Below, piece after piece: positions 58,101 to 64,000 of a stretch of DNA of 64,000 bases. The first letter of the stretch is position 1. Each line of letters starts with the position of its first letter. A program made the position numbers and the translations under genes. Source of the stretch: Pyrocephalus nanus (taxonomy: Eukaryota; Chordata; Aves; Passeriformes; Tyrannidae); NCBI GenBank assembly GCA_038380795.1, contig CM076259.1, positions 58,857,938 to 58,921,937 on the forward strand, written 5' to 3'. The notes below the pieces were generated by a model that did no database searches, had not been told where the DNA came from, and saw nothing but the letters and a program-made list of their open reading frames with translations.

Positions 58101-59696
58101 GGTGCCACCTCTGTAGTTGTAGCATGGTGGAATCTTCTTTGGACAAAAGTTTTATACTGTATTTGCTGAAGTAGATATTTGGACATTAGCCAAATTTTCC
58201 TCTGGCAGAGGAAAGAGAAATGACCATTCTTTTACAAACCAACAAACATAATTTATAAAATTGCATGTTTTAGGCTATAAAACTCTTATTTCCTGTACTC
58301 TGCTTTAAAATTCACAGAAATAGCTGCAGATTTCAGTCTCTTTTTTTGTAGAAAAGATGTTGGGTTTTTTTCCACTGAGAAAAGTATCAAGGTTTCAGAA
58401 TAAATTGTGCTCAGGATTAAACAGGATCTTTTTTTGCTTTTTCAAAGTAATTGTTTGCTTAAGAAGTTAATTGTTTTATACATGTTTTTATGTCTACATT
58501 CTTTCCATCAGTTCCATTACCTGACTTCTTGCAGTTGGAACATCATCTAGGTAAAGAAGCAAGAAAAGATTGTCTTCCTTTTAATTTTTAATAGAATTTT
58601 ATATTGCACTATGACAGATCTCATAGTAGAAACATTATTTTTTAAATTTGTAGCTGTGAAAGATAATTCTCTAAACACTCTTTATAACTTTTTTAAAATT
58701 TAATATATAGAATGTCTTGGTAGGGACTATAAAAGACCATAAAAATCTACAGTTCCAAAGAGTAAGTAGAGCGTTTAAATTGTGTTTACTAAATGCAGCA
58801 TTGACAGGTGTCCAGAAAGTTACAGAGAATAAAGTTTGTTTATGTGGGTGTTAGTTTTTTTTGTTTGTTTTAACTAGAAGTTGTTTGGTTTTTTTACTCC
58901 TGGGCAAACTGGCAAATTCATTCTTTCCTTAGGGTAGGATTTCATACGTATATAGCTGAGCTTGACACATAAGCAGTGGAAGATTTTTTTGCTTGGACCC
59001 TGGGCAAAAAAAAATGTTTTCAGCTACACTGATCTCTGCTCCTGAGTGGTAGTTTAAGTTAATTGTCACCTTTCCTCTTCCCCAAGATGTTATAATTTCC
59101 CATCTCTGAAGACACTGTTTTCATTGAGGGTAGCGTCTCTGCCACCCGAACCACACTATATGTTGTGAAAGGAAAATCCACATCCTTTTATTAAGACTGA
59201 GTTTTGTCTTTTTATACATGCGTTATTGGCATGGGAGGGGTGGCAGTGTCTTAATCTTGTGTTCAGAATTTCCTGTTTTCTGCAGTCCTGATGAACCACA
59301 GCCCTCATACCTGTGGCACCACATAATTTGAAAATGTTGCTCCCTCCAGGAGAAAGTTTTGTGAAAACTGCCCTAACGAAAAGTGCCTGGTTCTTGCGGA
59401 AGTTTTTGTTTTTATAGATGTGGGGATAACGATTAACTCATTACAACTGATCTCTTATGACCTAATGTTTCAAGAATAACTTCTGTAACTGTTCATCAGG
59501 ATGTCCCAGTCAAAATATTTTGTTTTGTGTTGATCTGTCTCCCCTTTAGCTTTCCAGAAGACTGCAAGAAAGAGATTGGAAAGTTGGAGATCTCTTGCAA
59601 GCAGTGCTGAAATATTGTGAAATGATAGAGAAGGCATCTGATGGAGAACAAGCTCTAAATAAGTCTTTCGTCGGTTGGCTTCTGGAAAATGTCTGA
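31107..59696 (+). CDS. AKAP11: A-kinase anchoring protein 11 (AKAP11/AKAP220), complete, 11 coding exons
   Basis: Scaffold that tethers protein kinase A through its regulatory subunits and, in mammals, also binds PP1, GSK3-beta, IQGAP1 and VAP proteins; it acts as a selective autophagy receptor for PKA RI-alpha. Join: 31107-31166, 36809-36925, 40355-40402, 41843-41977, 42838-43102, 43538-48197, 50299-50454, 53236-53319, 54061-54107, 54821-54981, 59550-59696; 5,880 nt, 1,959 residues (human is about 1,901). All junctions are GT-AG and in frame. Landmarks: FFAT-like core at 357-363, Thr-Pro clusters near 1155 and 1191, PP1 docking region at 1250-1254, RII-anchoring helix around 1590-1612, WxxL motifs at 1792 and 1821, and a conserved C-terminal block at 1865-1959. 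The ATG has A at -3 and G at +4 and an upstream in-frame stop. No frameshift or premature stop was seen. Confidence 0.97.
31167..36808 (+). other. AKAP11: AKAP11 intron 2
   Basis: 5.6 kb, GTAATT...TTTTTCAG, AT-rich. It contains the CR1/L3-like relic near 33760-34540, and poly-T/ATT runs (36752-36806) form a very strong polypyrimidine region before exon 3. No other gene was seen. Confidence 0.8.
33760..34540 (-). mobile_element. Old CR1/L3-like LINE relic, minus strand
   Basis: Plus-strand text such as TGCTGTATCATATTGACCAT, TTCCCAGCTTGTGAATTTAC, ACTTTGTGCTTCCTGTGG and ATTTATTAATGATGATGC follows, block by block and in order, the reverse complement of reptilian CR1/L3-type reverse transcriptase 3' regions ('CATTTGC..TTTTCA..GCTG..TCATATTGAC', 'TTCCCCAGCTTGTATTTGTG', 'TTTATGAATATGTTAAA'). 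No open frame remains. Divergence is far greater than in the intron 1 CR1 copies, implying an older insertion. Boundaries are approximate. Confidence 0.5.
36809..36925 (+). CDS. AKAP11: AKAP11 exon 3 (residues 21-59)
   Basis: 117 nt, phase 0 to 0. Starts [20 protein letters not shown] and ends DNFIE, matching the mammalian 'VFQSVKSLLQSQKELCSVTAEDCL' segment. The donor is GAG|GTTTGG, weak at positions +3 and +4. Because the exon length is a multiple of three, skipping it would keep the frame. Confidence 0.92.
36926..40354 (+). other. AKAP11: AKAP11 intron 3
   Basis: 3.4 kb, GTTTGG...TATTTTACAG. It holds a G/A-rich stretch (37450-37680) and a short CR1 tail (37738-37935); otherwise unremarkable. 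Confidence 0.8.
37738..37935 (-). mobile_element. CR1 LINE 3' fragment, minus strand
   Basis: Begins with the signature octamer-type terminus CATAGAATCATAGAATC, followed by GGGTTGGAAAGGACCTCTGA and GATGGAGAATCCACCACCTC: the reverse complement of a CR1 3' end. Only about 200 bp is retained, the usual product of severe 5' truncation at insertion. The near-intact terminal repeats suggest it is the youngest of the CR1 copies here. Confidence 0.95.
40355..40402 (+). CDS. AKAP11: AKAP11 exon 4 (residues 60-75)
   Basis: 48-nt micro-exon encoding [16 protein letters not shown], the counterpart of mammalian 'VTFLGFNEETDAAHIQ'. Acceptor TTTACAG, donor CAG|GTACAA, phase 0 to 0. Confidence 0.92.
40403..41842 (+). 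other. AKAP11: AKAP11 intron 4
   Basis: 1.4 kb, GTACAA...AAATCAG. A G/T-rich segment lies at 40660-40770. No repeat or gene was recognised. Confidence 0.8.
41843..41977 (+). CDS. AKAP11: AKAP11 exon 5 (residues 76-120)
   Basis: 135 nt, phase 0 to 0. Starts [18 protein letters not shown], matching 'DLAAVSLELPDILNSLHF' of mammals, and ends KHQ|GTAAAG. The acceptor has an unusually purine-containing tract (TGTTTAAATCAG). Confidence 0.92.
41978..42837 (+). other. AKAP11: AKAP11 intron 5
   Basis: 860 bp, GTAAAG...TTTTTCAAG. An A13 homopolymer lies at 42353-42365. Nothing else of note. Confidence 0.8.
42838..43102 (+). CDS. AKAP11: AKAP11 exon 6 (residues 121-209)
   Basis: 265 nt, phase 0 to 1. 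Encodes the conserved block [19 protein letters not shown] ... [14 protein letters not shown], then the acidic [20 protein letters not shown], which is almost identical to mammals ('[20 protein letters not shown]'). The strict conservation of this acidic Ser-rich segment suggests a binding or phosphorylation site. Donor ACTG|GTAAGT. Confidence 0.95.
43103..43537 (+). other. AKAP11: AKAP11 intron 6
   Basis: 435 bp, GTAAGT...TTTTTCAG with a long T-rich tract (43507-43534). The reading frame happens to be open for the last 79 bp before exon 7, which should not be read as coding. Confidence 0.85.
43538..48197 (+). CDS. AKAP11: AKAP11 exon 7, giant exon (residues 209-1762)
   Basis: 4,660 nt uninterrupted by stops, phase 1 to 2. 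One huge internal exon carrying most of the protein is diagnostic of AKAP11. It holds the FFAT-like motif, conserved segments [20 protein letters not shown] and [20 protein letters not shown], Thr-Pro rich [12 protein letters not shown] and [29 protein letters not shown], the PP1 region, [16 protein letters not shown] and the RII helix. The donor CATAAG|GTAATA itself contains an in-frame TAA, so any transcript reading through it ends one codon later. Confidence 0.97.
43951..44001 (+). other. AKAP11: FFAT-like VAP-binding motif in AKAP11
   Basis: Residues 347-363 contain an acidic lead (IEDSDSEVS) followed by the core EFFDSFD at 357-363. FFAT consensus is EFFDAxE preceded by acidic residues; AKAP220 is one of two AKAPs proposed as FFAT-like VAP binders in published motif analyses. 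The sequence is the same as the mammalian motif, implying conserved recruitment to ER membranes. Ser at core position 5 and Asp at position 7 are the non-canonical positions. Confidence 0.75.
46660..46674 (+). other. AKAP11: Divergent PP1 (RVxF-type) docking motif in AKAP11
   Basis: Residues 1250-1254 read K-T-V-Q-Y where mammals have K-K-V-Q-F, the mapped PP1 catalytic-subunit docking motif. The consensus is [KR]-x(0,1)-[VI]-x-[FW]; the basic residue (with one spacer) and the valine are kept but the aromatic is Tyr. Binding may be weaker or altered. Confidence 0.6.
47680..47751 (+). other. AKAP11: PKA RII-anchoring amphipathic helix in AKAP11
   Basis: Residues 1590-1613 contain [20 protein letters not shown], aligning with the mapped mammalian RII site 'VVQAVEQYAKKVVDDTLEL'. 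Small and aliphatic residues recur every three to four positions (I1591, A1594, I1595, Y1598, A1599, V1602, A1603, L1607), giving the hydrophobic face that docks on the RII dimerization domain. Substitutions relative to mammals are conservative. Confidence 0.85.
48198..50298 (+). other. AKAP11: AKAP11 intron 7
   Basis: 2.1 kb, GTAATA...TTGTTTAG. Contains a 13-base G run (48658-48670) and AATAAA hexamers at 48843, 49013 and 49465. The one at 49013 is followed by a GT-rich stretch (TATTTTGTGTTCAGTGGGTG), so it could work as an intronic polyadenylation site. No repeat was recognised. Confidence 0.8.
50299..50454 (+). CDS. AKAP11: AKAP11 exon 8 (residues 1762-1814), first SWSxL motif
   Basis: 156 nt, phase 2 to 2. 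Contains [19 protein letters not shown] and ends FLHLSDS across the junction. W1792-S-N-L1795 (50387-50398) with acidic residues on both sides corresponds to the mammalian LC3-interacting region at W1736-L1739. Both phases are equal, so the exon can be skipped in frame. Donor GACAG|GTAACT. Confidence 0.94.
50455..53235 (+). other. AKAP11: AKAP11 intron 8
   Basis: 2.8 kb, GTAACT...TCTTCTCCTGGCAG. No repeat or additional exon was recognised. Confidence 0.8.
53236..53319 (+). CDS. AKAP11: AKAP11 exon 9 (residues 1814-1842), second SWSxL motif
   Basis: 84 nt, phase 2 to 2. Encodes [20 protein letters not shown] and then LSFPTSDS. W1821-S-S-L1824 (53255-53266) is a second LIR-like core. The exon ends GACAG|GTTGGT; the donor departs from consensus at +3 and +4. 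The phase class, the SWSxL core and the terminal SDS match exon 8, suggesting duplication. Confidence 0.94.
53320..54060 (+). other. AKAP11: AKAP11 intron 9
   Basis: 741 bp with the weak donor GTTGGT and acceptor TTTAAATGCAG. AT-rich with nothing recognised. Confidence 0.8.
54061..54107 (+). CDS. AKAP11: AKAP11 exon 10 (residues 1842-1858)
   Basis: 47-nt micro-exon, phase 2 to 1, encoding the highly acidic [15 protein letters not shown], matching mammalian 'DGPDDKDEEHEDEVE'. Donor GAAG|GTAACG. Confidence 0.92.
54108..54820 (+). other. AKAP11: AKAP11 intron 10
   Basis: 713 bp, GTAACG...TTAATGTTAG. AT-rich with nothing recognised. Confidence 0.8.
54821..54981 (+). CDS. AKAP11: AKAP11 exon 11 (residues 1858-1911)
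   Basis: 161 nt, phase 1 to 0. Encodes [20 protein letters not shown] and [12 protein letters not shown], aligned to mammalian 'NIDMEPCTVDPQLRIILQWL'. It is the first half of the C-terminal helical block shared with SPHKAP-type AKAPs. Donor TTT|GTAAGT is strong. Confidence 0.94.
54982..59549 (+). other. AKAP11: AKAP11 intron 11
   Basis: 4.6 kb, GTAAGT...CCCCTTTAG. A GC-richer patch at 57300-57560 contains a CTCF-like motif and a short perfect palindrome (57386-57408). The rest is AT-rich with no recognised repeat or gene. Confidence 0.8.
57452..57465 (+). promoter_or_regulatory. CTCF-like core motif
   Basis: CCTCCAGAGGGCGC differs from the CTCF core consensus CCASYAGRKGGCRS at one position (T for A at position 3). 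The downstream TGCAG context is also typical. It sits in the only GC-rich patch of intron 11. Occupancy cannot be judged from sequence. Confidence 0.5.
59550..59696 (+). CDS. AKAP11: AKAP11 exon 12, terminal coding part (residues 1912-1959)
   Basis: Encodes [20 protein letters not shown] and ends FVGWLLENV followed by TGA at 59694. Mammalian AKAP11 ends '...KSLFDWLLENA', so the C-terminus is complete. The acceptor CTCCCCTTTAG is strong. Confidence 0.95.
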   Translation, partial: LSRRLQERDWKVGDLLQAVLKYCEMIEKASDGEQALNKSFVGWLLENV

Positions 59697-60414
59697 AAAG
59701 TCCAAAGATGCAACATTCTTCACTTCATTCCTCGTTTCAAAGGAGATAGAAAGAACACAGATGTGTAAACTAAAATTCAGCTAGTGAACGTTTAAAGTTA
59801 TAGTCAGCAATTAAAAGACTTGGAGGTAAAAGTCAAAATAGCTGTGCTGTGCTTTGTGATACCGTGCACATGGTATGTTTATTCAGTCCGTAATTGGTAT
59901 TGTCCACTCACGCATAACTTGTATTTACTGCTGTGTTCAGACCATTGAAATATTTATGAAAACATCCCTTGTCTATGATAGTAGTTCAGAGGAGGCAGTC
60001 TCAGGCATGATGTTTAGGATTCCCACTGTGCCAGGATAGCTCTTTTTTCCACTCCGGTGTGTGCTATATTCACAGCGTGACTGAGAGCACTGATTTCTGC
60101 AAGGATCTGTTCTGCAAGGAATACTGTGCTGTAGACAATGGAAAAAATTACCAATCTTGGCCAGACCTTATGTGCCCAAGAGCACCATTGCCAGGAAGAA
60201 AATTGTGACCTTCCCAAGCAGCCCCTAAATAGCCACCTTTATCAGTTTTAACTTTATGTGAAGGTGGGAGAGTCTGCTCTGAATTGCTGAGGTACAAATA
60301 CATGTTCCCTTTTGTTGACTACTGTAGAGCTGATAACTTCTGGTAGAACGGCAGAGTGAGTAGTTGAACATAATTTCATGCATAATTCTTCAGCAAGGTT
60401 TCCTGCAGCTTTCC

Positions 60415-60420
60415 AATAAA
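60415..60420 (+). terminator. AKAP11: Proximal polyadenylation signal of AKAP11
   Basis: AATAAA about 720 bp after the stop codon, followed by AATTTTTTACTGAAGC and CTTTTTGTATG as a possible downstream element. A second hexamer is at 60625-60630. Use of either would give a short 3' UTR. Confidence 0.45.
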
Positions 60421-61309
60421 ATTTAATATGCTAAATTTTTTACTGAAGCTTTTTGTATGCAGATATTTCTATGACACTGATTCTGTGTCAAAGAATTTAT
60501 ATGTTAGTCTCTCACACAGATGTGTTAAAAGTAGCAGATAGAAATTTATGAGGATTTTGGCTGTCTTTTTGACTAGTTTTAATTTTTTATTTCTTAGCAG
60601 TCACATAAGAATTTTCTTTTCAGTAATAAAGATAATTTTGTTACTCAGTAAACATGTAAGCATTTAGCAAAGAAAGCTAATTAAAACGTAAAGGGGAAAT
60701 TTCTTGCAAATTGATTTTTCATTTTAGTTAACTACCTTCACTGAATTTTTTTTAAAGGGACTTTTAATCAAATATTTTTAGCAGTCTCATCAGGTTTCTC
60801 ACCAGTGCTGCTGACTTGCCTTTCTGTCTGAGGGGAAATCTGGACTTTTACATACCCTGTGGTTTGAAAATGTTTTTTTGGGTTTTGTTTTTTTATATAG
60901 CCTTTGAGAGAAAAAGGCACGTGCTGGTAATTACAAGGTTGCCACCTCAAACCTTCAAAAGAATCACAGAGCCTTACGTATTTTGGATGAACAAAAAAAA
61001 TCTTTAAAGTTTCTTCACAGAAAAATAGGCTCTTGATATGGTGTACAAGATTGTTATCCCAAACAAGGAGAGAGAGATGGTCTCTAAATCTATTCCTGAA
61101 TTTGAATGGTGTATGTACAATTCTGATCTCTCCTACCCCATGAATTACTATGAGGTGTCATGGAATGTTTTCATGTTTCAGGAAGACATTCCACTGGCCT
61201 TTTTGTAGAGATCTGGTTTGTTTTTGTCCTCATTTGTCATCTGGATTTCTGCCTTGGATCTCACAAAGTTCACCTTTCTCACAGAGCTAAAGATTTTTAA
61301 TGTTTTTCT

Positions 61310-61365
61310 GTGTGCACATACATGTATACACACGTGCATACACAGATATGTATGTATATCTGTTT
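61310..61365. repeat. Alternating purine-pyrimidine tract in the 3' UTR
   Basis: TGTGTGCACATACATGTATA followed by CACACGTGCATACACAG and ATATGTATGTATATC: nearly perfect purine-pyrimidine alternation over 55 bp. Z-DNA-prone and likely length-variable. Confidence 0.6.
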
Positions 61366-63869
61366 GTGTATGAGATCTCAGCAATGTGAACTTTAAATGC
61401 AAACTTTTGCCACTAAATTAAAATTCTGTTACGCTCATAGTTTTATTACCTCACTTTGTATATCATTTCACTGATGGAAAAATCTGTGTATGCCATGTGA
61501 CAAAAAGACGAAAAACTACTTCAAGATCTTTTGTTGCAGGTAATAATGCCAGATGTCAGGAATGATTTTTCTCTAGAGCCCAAAGCAGGGCAGGTGAAGT
61601 TATCTTAATTCCTGTGTTTGGAAGATGGGCCTAGTAAATATTTTTTAAGAACTGTACAAAAGTTATCTGGATTTTTTTTCCTCCTCCATCCCATACTCCT
61701 TTCTTTTTTTTCAGGTTGACTTTCAGTGTTGTTTTAGACAAAAATTTGAAACAATTCTCTGGCTGTAACATCTTCCCTAGTACAAATTTACTTTTAAAAT
61801 TGAAATGCCGAGAAAATAAAATACTAAGAGCAGTGCCTCGAGAGTAAGTTTTGCTCACCAAGTGGAATTTCAAGATATGAGGATACAGTAGTAATAGTAA
61901 AGTGTTTCTGCACATGTCCAAATTGAGAAAGATATTGAAGGTATTGTGAATGCACAAAGCTGTACATTTGAAAAAAAAAAACACACAACAAAACACAACC
62001 AACAAAAGAACACCACAGGAACAGCCATTTTTTAACTGATTTATTCAGTATGTTGGATTTTATAAAGTTGGTGAAGTGTTTATTCTTTCTAATTACTTCT
62101 GTGGAGAAGGGCAGAAGATTGTGTGATTCCCAAAGCTTACAACTATTCAGAAAGTTAAATAGACAATAGTTGCACTAAAATTATTTTTATAAATGGAATC
62201 TTGCTTTTAGACTGGATCAAATATTTATGTAACTATTAATTGGTGTTATATTAAGGAAGAACTTGTTTTATTAGCCTCTGGGGAAGGTAGCATAGTTTCC
62301 AAATTTACATGAGAAAAATGTAGCAAAATACTTCATTTTTACTGAAAACAAGCAAAGAAACCAAACCAGTTTTCTATACAAATTATTTTAAATTTGTTCT
62401 GGGTGACTTGACTTTTCTCCTTGAGTATGAAGTTAGGAAAACATTAAACTAGCCTGGCAAAATTATTATAATTTAATAATTTTAATAATCTTTGGAAAAC
62501 CTTACTCTGACTATATCTAACTGGTGCTGTCTGCCATATTAGTGAGAAAGCTGTTCTTTGCTAATGAGAGTCCTAAATTATGCTATTACTGAGTTTGTTT
62601 AAAACTCCTGACCACAGATACAGAAGTGTAAGTGAAAATATGTAAAAACATGAAAGGCCACATTCTGGTCCATTTAAAGCAGACAACTCTGCTTTATAAA
62701 CAAACATAAAAAGGTAGAGTTTATTTCATCTTGCATTTTTTCTGTGTGGGAAACCCTGGTAATTTAATTTTTAAGTCGAGGAAAGTATATCCAATGATGA
62801 TCTTGTTTCAGAAGTCACCCAGACACTTCATAAATACATTTGGTATTCTGAGAAATGGAAGTGTTGGGATGCTTTGTAAGATTCTGTGGAAAAAAGCACT
62901 TTGAAAATAGTCCCTCTATAAATTAACAATTAGAAGTTGGCCATATTTAAAACAAGTTTAAGCATTCAAAATGGGGTGCATAAATAATACAGAAGTATGC
63001 ATAAAGCCTTAAAATCAAACAAAACTCAAACCCATATGCTAAAATTAAGGAGGATTTGTTGTCTCAAAATAAGGATGTGAAAATATAGCTAAGACGCGTA
63101 CTTGAATGCAGTTTCTGTAGTATCTTTGTTGAGTTTTAAAAGATTGTGTGAGCTTCTTAGAAAAAACCCAACCAAAACCCAAAACCCCAGCAATCCACAT
63201 TCCGAGACTAATTAGGTCTCTAAAAAATGTTATCAGATTTTAAATGTTACGTTTTCCAACGTACCTTTGTCTGGGACCTTTTCTATGAACAGCCACATAT
63301 TGTTGGAGATGGGAACACAGTAAATAATAAACCTGGTCACCAGCGTAAACCCCTGTAGTTTTAGACAGTTGATTAGCAATTTAAAGTATGAGATTCAGGA
63401 ATGATTTTTAGTGTAAGAATTTTGGCTTTTCAGCAAGAGCCTCTGCTGTCAAGCATTTACTGTACTTGAGCTCTGAAGGGACAAGTACAGAGCCCAGCCA
63501 CTGTAGTCACTTTATTTTGCACCATCTTTGTACATTCCTGTTGTATAGCTGGAGTTGTAGTTTTAGAGGGCCTTTGTTCTGTTTTAATGTCTGAATAGTA
63601 TTTAATACTAAATTTTATTATAATTTGCTGGAACTGCTGCTTATTTGTGCAGTGTTACAGTAATTCACAGCCCAGTTAGTGATGCAATTGTATACCAAAA
63701 GCAGTTTGAGTAACTATAAATGTTTATGTAACTGTACTCAATGAATATGAAGGTCTTGTACTGTATAATGCTGACAAGTTTTGCCATTTTAGTAATTTAA
63801 CTATATTCAGTTTTCAGATTATGAACTCCAGGTTGCACTAAATTTGTCCTTGTTTTAGCAGTGGCTTAA

Positions 63870-63875
63870 AATAAA
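63870..63875 (+). terminator. AKAP11: Distal polyadenylation signal of AKAP11
   Basis: AATAAA with a GT-rich element 20 bp downstream (GGAGAGTGCTGTTGTTTCTTG, about 63893-63913). Cleavage is expected at about 63890. The sequence after it to the window end is intergenic with nothing recognised. Confidence 0.7.
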
Positions 63876-64000
63876 ACACATTTCACTGGCTTGGAGAGTG
63901 CTGTTGTTTCTTGTAAATTCATGGAATATTATTTTTCTTTTCAAGCAACACAGCTAAGACTGGTCTTGGTCAGTGGTTGTGTGAAGGCACTTGAAGAATG

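Larger units (their letters stand above)
59697..63890 (+). other. AKAP11: AKAP11 3' UTR
   Basis: About 4.2 kb of non-coding sequence from the stop codon to the distal polyadenylation site, similar in size to the roughly 4 kb 3' UTR of mammalian AKAP11. Proximal AATAAA hexamers at 60415 and 60625 and others further on would allow short-UTR forms. An alternating TG/CA/TA tract lies at 61310-61365. Confidence 0.75.

Overview
This window is vertebrate genomic DNA, almost certainly from a bird. It has long AT-rich introns with GT-AG boundaries, several chicken-repeat-1 (CR1) type LINE copies, one sharp CpG island and one dominant protein-coding gene. I found nothing prokaryotic, no CRISPR array and no operon.

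The gene is AKAP11 (A-kinase anchoring protein 11, also called AKAP220), on the plus strand and apparently complete. A CpG-island promoter with a non-coding first exon lies at about 21.6-22.8 kb. The ATG is at 31107 and the stop codon at 59694-59696. The 3' UTR of about 4.2 kb ends at a polyadenylation signal at 63870. I traced eleven coding exons by hand; every splice junction keeps the frame, giving 5,880 nt of CDS or 1,959 residues. A single exon of 4,660 bp (43538-48197) encodes about 80 % of the protein. The order of features matches mammalian AKAP11: a conserved N-terminal block, an FFAT-like motif for VAP binding, Thr-Pro rich segments, the PP1 docking region, an RII-anchoring helix, WxxL LC3-interacting motifs and a C-terminal conserved block.

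Layout: 1-6.99 kb is AT-rich and ends in a strong polyadenylation site. It is probably the tail of an upstream gene's 3' UTR, and DGKH is the candidate only because it neighbours AKAP11 in other amniotes. 7.0-21.6 kb is intergenic, with simple repeats and no gene I can support. 21.6-22.8 kb is the promoter and exon 1. 22.2-31.1 kb is intron 1, with two CR1 LINEs facing tail to tail. 31.1-59.7 kb holds the coding exons; the introns contain another short CR1 and an older CR1/L3-like relic. 59.7-63.9 kb is the 3' UTR.

Observations most worth following up: (1) exons 8 and 9 look like a tandem exon duplication, each carrying one SWSxL (LIR-like) motif and each skippable in frame; (2) a 17-bp GC-only inverted repeat places the exon 1 donor site in the loop of a potential hairpin; (3) at least eleven degenerate amphipathic-helix repeats run through the protein; (4) the PP1 docking motif KVQF, known from mammals, reads KTVQY here; (5) polyadenylation signals in intron 7 could yield a protein lacking both LIR exons.
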